Shown: piece after piece, positions 44,621-53,925 of the stretch
How positions within the stretch are numbered: position 1 is the first letter of the stretch
Layout of the letters: each line of letters opens with the position of its first letter
Source: Theristus sp. LFF4_11
Taxonomy: Eukaryota > Nematoda > Chromadorea > Monhysterida > Xyalidae
Assembly (NCBI GenBank): GCA_030248135.1
Contig: JASANC010002613.1
Coordinates: forward strand, 1-64,000
DNA: 64,000 nucleotides
Direction of reading: 5' to 3'
The notes under the pieces: model-generated
Told to the model about the DNA's origin: nothing
What the model saw: only the letters and a program-made list of their open reading frames with translations
Database searches by the model: none
Translations under genes and position numbers: made by a program

Positions 44621-46170
44621 ATGTTCCACCGCCGAAGCTCAGATTTGAAACTAAAAACCGCATCTTTAGTGGCCGTTTGTCTGGGTGCGCTGATTTTATT
44701 GACAATGCAATCAAATTCCGGTGTCCTAGCAATTGGCGTGCTGAAGCGAACTGACTACCGATATCTCGCGGATATACCAGTGAGTTTTGTTTTGTTGTTC
44801 CTTCCAGAACGCAATGAATCAAATTTCAAAACTACAGCATCATTAATTTCATTTGACCGATTCCACTGCTGTGCACTTCACCCAGCACGTTTATTACAAT
44901 AACAACCAACCAAACAATCAAACAAAACATTTTCACTACCCTGCAGGATTTCGACAGCAGCAATACCCGCTATCGATGGGGCAAACGAGGCACCATCGTC
45001 ATACCTGACTGGGCGGCGAAAGTTGGTTTTTACCATTTTCTGCCAATCGTGTTCAAATCAAACCTGCTTTCAGGAAAGTTGACCTCCTTGCCATGAACCC
45101 AGGCTAACCTATCATTCATCCGCAACTGATTTTGCGAATATCAGAATTCAGGATGTACAGGTTTCTTATTGAGCACGATTTACAGAACGACAGCTACACA
45201 AAGGCAACGCCTTGGGCGATATTTTTGTTCAGTAAAATGTTCAGTAGATGTTCCAAAGAACTGAGCTCAGTGTGTATGTTATTTGGCGACGGTTGGGTCC
45301 GTTAAAAAATGTATGGTCCAATGAACCAATTCGATTGCTCTGATTGATTAGTTACATTTCGACTCCAACGAATGAACGAACGAATGATTTTAGGCGATAT
45401 TTTTAGCCAGGGCTAACCCAGAAAAGCGTACAGAACGCCGTTGAATAGGGTGCCCATCGAGTTTTCTTTGTCATGAATGTACCTACTACCGCATTACCCC
45501 CATTAACCCCCCCACCATTAATTCCCCCCCCACCAATAAACCCCCACCCCCCGACCAGTTTCCGAATAATCCCCCCCCCCACAAATAATCCCTCATGGGG
45601 GTTAATTGGAAACCTGTTTGAAACACATACCCAGCGAATTCAGTGGCTGAATGCAGTGACATTGGTGAAATTGTGCTACCAAAGGCCCCAAAGGGATGAG
45701 TTAATGGTAATTTCAGTACAAAAGGCTGTTACAAAAGGAAATCTCTGTGAAAAGTAGAAGTTTTTGCGACTTTCTTGCCTGCCATGCAAGGTATTTTTGC
45801 CATTTTTCAACAAACCCCCACCCCTAGAATTTTTTGTAAATAACCCCCCCCAATAATCTCCCCCCCCCCACCAATAAACCCCCACCCCTAAAAGTCGCTG
45901 ACGTAGTAATCCCCCATGGGGGTTTATTGGGGGTAATACGGTACTATCATATATATATATATATACCCCTCAGCGGGGCTCGATCCCCCGAACGCACAGA
46001 CCATCATTGTCTAACGCGCTAGCACCTAGGCCACGAGGGTGACGATTCCAGGAAGCCCGTTCATCTGAAAAGTCGTTTGGTAACACTAAAAGTTTTCATT
46101 TGCTCTTCTTCTTTTTCAGCGACAAGCGTTCGAAGGTCGCGAGTTGACACGCTATCGTTGGGGGAAATGA
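44621..46170 (+). CDS. Secreted peptide precursor 3 (RYRW-amide), neuropeptide-like
   Basis: Three exons, 44621-44779, 44947-45021 and 46120-46170, all joined in phase 0, give 94 residues. A hydrophobic signal segment lies at 13-30 (TASLVAVCLGALILLTM). KR at 42-43 follows. A peptide from 44 ends SSNTRYRWG at 65 with KR at 66-67, giving RYRW-amide. GTIVIPDWAA follows, then K78|R79 split by intron 2. The last exon encodes QAFEGRELTRYRWG-K-stop, a second RYRW-amide with a Gln that could cyclise. Splice sites are CCA|GTGAGT, CCCTGCAG, AAA|GTTGGT and CTTTTTCAG. A further acceptor TTTTCAG (to 44566) lies 54 bases before the ATG. Intron 2 holds a SINE into which a G-run MITE is inserted. The repeated RYRWG ends are strong evidence of a real precursor. 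The family name is unknown to me. Confidence 0.8.
45388..46041 (-). mobile_element. tRNA-derived SINE, copy 3, split by a MITE
   Basis: The left part (45388-45486: TTTTAGGCGATATTTTTAGC ... GAATGTACC) and right part (45944-46041: ACCCCTCAGCGGGGCTCGAT ... CCACGAGGGT) together equal one SINE like that at 51601-51803. An (AT)n tract lies at the rejoining point (45949-45965). Confidence 0.85.
45487..45943 (+). mobile_element. G-run MITE, copy 5 (inside the SINE, peptide gene 3 intron 2)
   Basis: TACCGCATTACCCCCA (one base changed) to GGGTAATACGGTA with TA at both edges. It lies in the KR-splitting intron of the third peptide gene. Because it interrupts the SINE, it arrived after the SINE. Confidence 0.9.
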
Positions 46171-47129
46171 GCAAAAAAACACACACACATTTGATCATTT
46201 GATTCATGTTTTGGGTAGCGCAAAAAACAAATGTTCAAAAAACTTTATTTTTTATAAAATATTGAAATTTTGATTCCACTACATCACTGGTTTCATTCCA
46301 TCTCAACAGTTTTTTGGATCTCTTTGTGATAACTATCGTGATTGTCTTTTGAGGCGCATCTGACTGGAATACATTTTATTGGAGTGAACGAAAAAAACGC
46401 TGCATCAACTGAAATAGCACCTTTTTTGTTTTCATAAAAATCAGAAACAACAACAATGACGTGTTGAACTTTCGAGATTAAAAAGTTTCAAAAATGCACA
46501 GAAATACATGTATCTAGATACGTACAGCTCCCCGTCACGATCTTTTTTATTTATTTCACATCTCTGTTTGACAAAACAATGTTTCTAATTTTCTACCAAC
46601 CAACCATGTGTTCGACTCGAATCACTTCTATCTAGTGCCTAGCCGAGATTACATTATTTCGGTTTTCGTCTCGCGACCGAATACGGTAGCCACCGTACTC
46701 CGTTGGCGATCAGGTAACATTGACTGAAAGTCCTTTGTCTGATGAGACGGTGCACTTTTGTTCACACATACAGTCTAACCCTAAGTTATAGGGAATCAGC
46801 TGATTGGTTGGCGATCACGTGATGCATGCTTTCTGTGCAGGCATTGCTGTGGGCGCCGTGTACGCCTGCACAGAAAGCATGCATCACGTGGTGACCACCA
46901 ACCAATCAGCTGATTCCCTATTATTTAGAGTTCGACTGTAGAGTGCAACGTTGCACACGCCACGCACGCACGCTAATCTCTTGTATGCGTGCCAGTGCGT
47001 TTGTCTGTCTGTGCGTGACGGTGCAACATTGCTATATGTACGTTTCAACACAAAACCGAGTGCACTGGATGTCCAGACTCACAGATTTTTTTTTGTCTTA
47101 GCTGTCACCAATTTCCACTGAGTTCCCTC
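46171..47129. other. Intergenic stretch between convergent genes
   Basis: It holds the 3' flank of peptide gene 3 and the AGTCGAACTCTAAA-family MITE (46771-46938). No other feature seen. Confidence 0.5.
46771..46938. mobile_element. AGTCGAACTCTAAA-family MITE, copy 2 (best copy)
   Basis: CAGTCTAACCCTAAGTTATA to its complement ending GAGTTCGACTG, with TA at both edges. It is almost a perfect 168-base hairpin: GGGAATCAGCTGATTGGTTG and GCATGCTTTCTGTGCAGG have matching complements. Confidence 0.88.
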
Positions 47130-47841
47130 TCAAAAGTTCATGCGCGAGTGGCTACGCGCCGTTTCGTACGAGGGCGGGTGGCACCAGTTCAGTGCGCAGC
47201 TGTCCCGTCCGATCGTGACCGTCTCGAGATTGTCGAACACCGAAACGCCACCATTCTGATGTTCACGGTGTTGGCGCCGCTCAATTTCGCTCGTTTCGAT
47301 CTGCGCTTCCAATTCAGACTCCGCGATCGTCGGCAGATTCTCGACGGTGATCGTGATTGTTGGCAGCACTCGACGTTTGCTCGCATTTCTTTGGTTGCGC
47401 TGCCGCTGGTTGGCGCTTGTGTAGCTGGGCGGACGGCTCGCCTGCAAATTTGACCGATGTAAGGTTGTAATTGTTTTGTTTTGTTCTGTTTTGTTGGAAT
47501 TTTAGGCAATAACTGATGTCTACAGGCTACATTTGTAACCTGTGTAACTATGAAAATATCTGATAGTTCTCCATTTTTTTTGCATTTCAGTGCCGTGATA
47601 TTATTTATGAGCTTACGTTGTCTCTCACTGTCAAAATGTGCTCTCCGAAATTTCGCCGTTGACAATGATTCAATACGAGACGCCCAATAACTGCTAGAAT
47701 TACGACGACAATCAGTATGCCAATTGACACCATCGCCAGTTTTGACATTTGCGAGTCGCCAAACGTGTAATCGTCAGTGTCGACGACTGTTGTTGTTGTT
47801 TGAGGGTGCATTGTTGTTGGCGTTACTATTTGAAAAACCAT
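47130..47841 (-). CDS. Single-pass membrane protein with two PPSY motifs
   Basis: Two minus-strand exons, 47841-47617 and 47441-47130, join in phase 0 (GACAAC|GTAAGC; TTTGCAG) to give 178 residues. Residues 1-30 are Thr-rich and acidic (TTTTVVDTDDYTFGD). Residues 36-57 are a membrane span (AMVSIGILIVVVILAVIGRLVL) followed by HCQRR, so the C-terminus should be cytoplasmic. The tail has PPSY at about 79-82 and again near the C-terminus (CHPPSYETARSHSRMNF), with a Ser/Glu-rich middle. PPxY binds WW domains, as in Nedd4-family ligases. A small membrane protein with such motifs resembles sorting adaptors such as Commissureless or NDFIP by layout, not by sequence that I can show. ATTTTAG lies just upstream of the ATG, so an upstream exon with a signal peptide is possible. 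Confidence 0.62.
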
Positions 47842-49404
47842 CGTTGTTTTGTCTAAAATGCAAGTTTTATATCGGTCAAGACGCAAAATAAAATGTACAG
47901 TAAAATTTAATAAAAGTAGTTGTCTGAATGTTTAATTTTTATAAAGTGCAGCTCTAATTTTGTTTGTTTCACCAAAAACATGCTATCCAAATCGTTATAA
48001 ATTCTTTGAATGTTTTCAATGTCAGATTGTCCAACACTTCAAACAAACTGGTTACAATTTTTGGCAGCAGTTTTTTTATGTGACTAACTGAGAACTAACT
48101 AAACGGTTTTGAGAAATCAAAAAATCAATTTTTGAGAAATCAGCTAACCAATTAAAAATATTCATTAACTCAAATTCAAAATTCAAGAAGCACAAGAAAT
48201 GCGCAACAAGAATAAACACGTGAAAAGGCATCACAGTTTCAGATTGGATCTTATCTTGTGTGAGTGTAAAAAGTCAAAGTATCTCTGCTTTTCACGTTTC
48301 ACTGCACTGAATGTTTTGCTGCCTGTATCAGACTGTTTGTTTTCTAAAAACACCCAGAAATGACGTATACGCCGGTTGCATTTTGTATTGAAATTGGCTA
48401 AAAACACTCTAAATTTTTACCCAAAAACCGTGTTGCAATTTGTAGAACTTTTCGTTATGATGAACGCAAATCATTTCTATGCTCTTTGTTTTATTGAACC
48501 TTATCAACAACACACACTTGGTGACGTCAAATACAGAGTACACGTTGAGATAAACTGCAGTTCTGTTTGCACTTGTTGTGTCTTATTTTCAATTGGTGTT
48601 TATCGGTTTTGTTTGGTGTTAAATTGATTTGTTTGTTTTGTTTCGATGAACGGTGTGTGTGAGGGAAATGTCATGTGAAGTGGAGAACATGTTGACGCGA
48701 CGGAAAAATTGAGCGCACATTAGCCGTCCCCACCCGAATCATGGTCTTTAATTGATATTTTAACACAATCAAGGGTAAGCTAAGCATCAGTTTGTTGAAC
48801 TGACTGCAAATCCAAATTCCAAATTTCAAACCAAATCGAGAACGAGTAGTTTTTGCCCCCACGTGCAATGTACATTGTATTATCTAATCAACAAAATGTT
48901 GGACACTCTACTTTCTCCGAACAATTCACGAACGAACTCGTGCATCAGTGTTCGTTTGATCTGCTATCTAATCAAAAGCTTCAAAGGTTTATTGTTTCTA
49001 CACGGCATTTGAAAACACAACTGTGTCACTAAAATAGTTTATACGGACCCATTTTTTTAACATCGTGTGACGCTGGTACAAACCATTCATTGTTCCAGTT
49101 CACTCTTCGTACAAGCTCAGTTATTCAGTTCAGTTGTTCGTTAATTTAAAAAATGTGAGAAAAATCTCGGCCCGGGTAACTCAAAGGAATTCACCTTCTC
49201 TTCGGGCGTTTCTCTGCATCGGCGCTCGGGCGCGAACGGCTTATTGCGTTTTGGAGACGGTGGCGGGGGTGCAGTTTCTTATCGCCCCACATTTGTTTCA
49301 AAAACAGTTGAACTGATGAATCGAATCACCAAGTGAACTGAACGCTGAACGGATTTACCAGCGTGCGTTCCAGCAACTGTACATAACAAAACCGCCGCGG
49401 TAAT

Positions 49405-49482
49405 GGGGCATTCATGAAGCAATAGTTATGTTTTAACACTGCTACGTGTCACTAAATACTGCTTCATGAATGCGCGTTAAGT
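49405..49482. mobile_element. CATTCATGAAGCA-family MITE, copy 3
   Basis: GGGCATTCATGAAGCAATAG to its complement CTGCTTCATGAATGCGC, about 75 bases, loop TATGTTTTAACACTGC. Confidence 0.72.
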
Positions 49483-51600
49483 TGAAATAAAAGACGCCTT
49501 CTGGGCACGGGCAGTGGTTGGCGCCGGCGCCCTGATCGAGGGCCTAACGGGCGTTGACCGCCGCAGGCATCGGGTCGCGCCTTTTTCTACCGATTTACCG
49601 GGCCCGACCGCGGTTGTGCTCGTTTGGCCCGCGGCACCCGACGTTTGTTCACTTGATTATTGGGGGTGTTGAATCATTTTTACTGCGTTTATTCGCGTTT
49701 TGTTTGGTTGAACTGGATGAAATAGTTTTGAGTTGATATTTTTTCAGCAACGTTTATCAATTGAAAGCAAGTTTTATTATGAACGCTGGAACAAACACAA
49801 CGAACGTGTGTGCACTTGTAAATTACGTAAAGTTACAACACTCAAAAAGCACACATGTTCAACGTTGCTGTTATCCAGTCATTCTGGATTGATTTTGTTC
49901 ACATGACGACGTCGTCCTGAAATTAAAAATATTATTAGCACGTTTTTAAAAAAAACTTTTTCGACAAACAAACAAAGATTGCACACGTCTGTTTGAATTT
50001 TCAAACTGCAAACGTCTGCAACGGTTTCCGCAGCAAATAAAATATCAAAAAAAACGGTTTTTGCATGTTCCGTTGTTGATTGACCATTTTTTGTGATTAC
50101 CCATGTTGCTGAGCTGAAATGGGCGATGCTTTAATCAAAGACACATGTATTGTGAAATATAGAACCGTTGCAAGCTGCCAAGTGGCGAAGTAAACACGTA
50201 ACTCTAGCCAACAAACCGCAGGATGTACGCACGTAACACAGATGCGAGCAAAAAGCTGCACACAGTTTGCACAAACCGAAGAAATATAATATCGATTTTT
50301 CTAAAAATAAAAACCCACAGAAGCCAACTATGCTAACGCATGTTAGCTGGCCGACGCAGTGCGCTGACGCGGGACCACATGTACACATATGCACAGGCTT
50401 TTGAAAGAACTTTACAGGCTATCTTGAAAACATGCTATATTGCAACTGGTAGCAGCGTAGGTGACCTGCCACATGCTTGTATTCAGTCTGTATCATAGCC
50501 GACAACACCTTTTCGAAGCCCTCTAATGCGGGTGATATGACTTCTCAACTAAGTTCTAAACACCGGGAAGATTTAGTCATTCGTTTGATTTCTGAAATTT
50601 TTAGGTTGCGGGCAAGACTTTGTACAACAGCACTGGTGGGGTGGTGTCTGCGGCAGAAACACCGAAAGTATTACATGTTCGTTATGAAACATCAGCTTCA
50701 CCAATGCGTGCGTGTGTTACTATAAATAGCAACATCGATTGTTTCTGGGATCTCCTATGTGTATGCTAGCTTATGTAGCACCGCTATATATTGCTTTTAT
50801 GTTATGCTTTAGCAAACGAACAACACACAGAAATAGAACCGGACACATTGATGTGGCTTTTCGATTGTGTTAAAACGTACTCAAGTCCCATGGTTTTTTC
50901 TCTGTTAATTTTGATAAGAGCTTTTTTGTTTGTTTGATTGTTTTTTTCATGCAGATGTGTGCAGTTCAGTACGTTTTGATGAAATTCACGCAAACGCTGA
51001 TTCAGCTGTCGCATCCGCGTATATGCGCACTTTTATAAGTATAATCGGTTTATTCGGTTTTCACCAAATCACCAAATTCGGTTTTTTTCGAAATTGTCTG
51101 ATCGGTGTTGTGTTTTTCGAGCTTCTTTGAACTTTTTCGTTTTTTTAGCAAAATACAGAGCCCGAGAAACAAGAAAGAACGGTGTGGGCTAAAAAATCAC
51201 AGATTTCGTCACGAATTGATGAGAGTTTTTGATTCCCGACCAAACCCCCAATTTCGCAGGCTCTGAAAAAAATGCAGCTTTGAAGAACTGCACTGTATTC
51301 GAAATTCACTGTCAGTTTGCAACAGCAGACTTTGTTTCACACAATTCACGTTTTTCCAAAACTGTTCAATAAAAAGCATCACCGACATGCGTCCGAAGCT
51401 CAACTGTTCAAAAAAATGCTCGTCGTCTGGTCTCCGCGTGTGCGGTTTTTTTATCTCGTCTGTCACGGCGCCACACACAGCAATTTTACATTGTGCATGT
51501 GTTTTTTTTCGCGGTTTCTATCATCAAAGTGACATTGTACAACAAACTATGCACATTTCGTGGCCATCTTGCACACAGAAGTTTCATTGTTCCTTCCACG

Positions 51601-51803
51601 GTTGTTGTCGTTGTTTGGGGATTTTAGGCGATGTTTTTAGCCAGGGCTAACCCAGAAAAGCGTACAGAACGCCGTCGAGTGGGGCGCCCATCGAGTTTTC
51701 TCTATCATGAATGTACCCACTACCTATACACCCCTCGGCGGGGCTCGATCCTCCGAACACACAGACAACGAGTCCAACGCGCTACCACCAGGCCACGAGG
51801 GTG
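51601..51803 (-). mobile_element. tRNA-derived SINE, copy 4
   Basis: Uninterrupted copy in minus sense, (GTTGTC)-like tail at the left, head ending CCACGAGGGT at the right. It serves as the empty-site reference for the split SINE at 45388. Confidence 0.85.
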
Positions 51804-52219
51804 GTAGACATCAAAAGTTCCTTGATAAAACTTTCGTTGTGATGTTCCGTCGTTTCCCTTAAAAATTTTCCTTTACACAAAAATATGGAATGTCTCCTTG
51901 GAACCCTTCCTTGATCTATTTGTGTAGACTTTATTACCGCCAATTTTATTTTTAGATGTTTCTTGTTGCTGTTAAACTTTGTTTACCTTGTAAACCTGTT
52001 CCTTGTTACCGTTAATTTTAAGCTTGATATCTTCCATGTTACGTTTAAATTTACTTTGAGATGTTGTTCCTTGTTGAAACCTGACATTAAACCTTGATAT
52101 ATTTCCCACCTTTGGTGCTTTTACATTTACGTTGAAATGTTTTTTTTGCTTCAAAAATTTTCTTACAATTACGATGTATTGTTGTTGAGAAGGTGATCTT
52201 TTGTATACATACATAAGGA

Positions 52220-52330
52220 ATCGTCGATTAATCATGGCATCTTTTTTCAGGATGCAAAGAGTGTGCGAAATCTGAATAAAACAGACCATCAGACAACCAA
52301 TTGTGTCTCAAATTAATCGTGTTTTTTAAA
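52220..52330 (+). mobile_element. GGCCGAATAAA-family MITE, half copy
   Basis: Only the part CATGGCATCTTTTTTCAGGA to CAATTGTGTCTCAAATTAAT is present. The other end is missing. Confidence 0.5.
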
Positions 52331-53847
52331 TTAAGATGAAAATTCGCGGTTTGAACATCTCTTGGCGTCTATGGTGCGTCTACGTGCGTTTTTAAAAATG
52401 AACTTTATTTCAAACTTCAGACATTCGGTACTGGTCCTTCGTGGGGACACCACAGATTGTTATTTCCGGATTATTTACCCAAATTAGAAGCCTGTTTTCA
52501 TTAAAATTCTCAGGTGTACATACTCTTTTAATTCAGAAAACTACCGAACTGACCAGCTCATCCACTGTAACATTGAACATTAAAAAAGCGCGTTGTTTGC
52601 GTGAAGATTGTCAGTAAAACCTGATGCTGAGTGGGAATTCTGCCCGTTACAGAATACCCCAATACTGCAAGCCACCACAGACGTCTGTTGTTCCGCAGCA
52701 GTGTTTCAGGGTTGGTTGAACGTGCATCCGGCATATGTCCGCTGTATTAAAATCGGTTTTTGAAAATTTTCTGTTCTCCAAAACGTTTATATTCGACATT
52801 CGCTTGTTTTCCAACTCTTCACAAGCACTTACAACAGGTTATACAGAATGTTCAATGGTCATGTGGTCAGTGAATCAGTGGTCATGAAGCACAAAAACCC
52901 TTTCTGAAAAAAGGTAACCGGAAACTTGATTAAACCTGATTTTTTTTGTCCAATTATTGTGGAAAAAAACTACAAACGGCTCTGTGCGACTGTTACTTAT
53001 CATAATGGAAATTCAATACACGCATGTCGATGGACTTAGCTAATATCAACAATTTCCAGCTATTATACGGTTCTAAACATGGTCTGGTCTGGCGCTGTGT
53101 GTAGTTTCAGTTCAGTAGCATCCAGCAGCACGCAGTGTCAACGCGTATGTGTGCCGCTGCGCTCCGCGGCGTGTAAGCGCATCTAAATTGAAATGTTTTG
53201 TTGTGTGTTTGTGTGTGTGTGTGTTGTATTGTGTTGTATAGCGTTGTGTTCTCTCTCACTCAATATATGGAGCCTCTTTGATATATTTTGCGCTTCACAT
53301 TATCCGCGGCGACGGCACGGCAGCGGCTGTGTGTGCGTTTTTTTGTCCAATCTAATGTACATACATGTACATACACGCGAATGTTTATTTATTGAATAAA
53401 CTTTAGCGATACACGTATATAATCGCAAATAAAGCCGGCGCTATTGATACACGGCGCTATTTTTGGAAATGTTATGCAGCCCCAGCGCAGGTTTGTTCCG
53501 TCGTCTGCGGTTGTTGTTGAAGCATTTAGTAGCGCGGCAACAAAAAAAACCAGCGGTCGATACAGGCCGTGAACGGGTTTTTTCTTGCGTGTGTGAACGA
53601 CTGGATATATTTGTGCTAATTTTAGATCATTTTCTCGGAAAGCTGGTTTGTATAATACAGTATAAAACACGCCGTTTCATTTTCTTTCAGGTATAGTAGA
53701 CACAACAACACACACGGACACAGCCATTCATTCATTGCTGCCGCTATTGTGAATCGCGCGACGCACAGGACGATTTGTCTTTGCGATTTCAAAGTAAAAA
53801 CCATAATCAAGTGCTGTAAAAAACAACCACCGAATAAACGATCATAA

Positions 53848-53925
53848 ATGTCCGAACAACAAGCAGCGAAACGTGTGTCAAACGATTTCGACGCCCATGA
53901 TGGCCTACGTGAAGAAGAACACTGA
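53848..53925 (+). promoter_or_regulatory. Upstream ORF overlapping the adenylyl cyclase start
   Basis: An ATG at 53848 opens a 25-codon frame (MSEQQAAKRVSNDF...) that stops at 53925, 29 bases past the chosen cyclase ATG at 53897, in another frame. If both ATGs are in the mRNA, it would reduce initiation at the cyclase ATG. It could instead be the start of an alternative transcript. Confidence 0.4.

Larger units (their letters stand above)
47842..53847. other. Gene-poor stretch
   Basis: It contains a short palindromic MITE (49405-49482), a SINE (51601-51803), a half MITE (about 52220-52330) and a run of diffuse CTTGTT-type repeats at 51930-52160. Open frames (for example 48671-48868 minus, 51209-51478 minus) have no motif or splice support. 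The part from about 53100 is probably the promoter and 5' UTR of the adenylyl cyclase. It includes (GT)n at 53205-53222. Confidence 0.45.
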
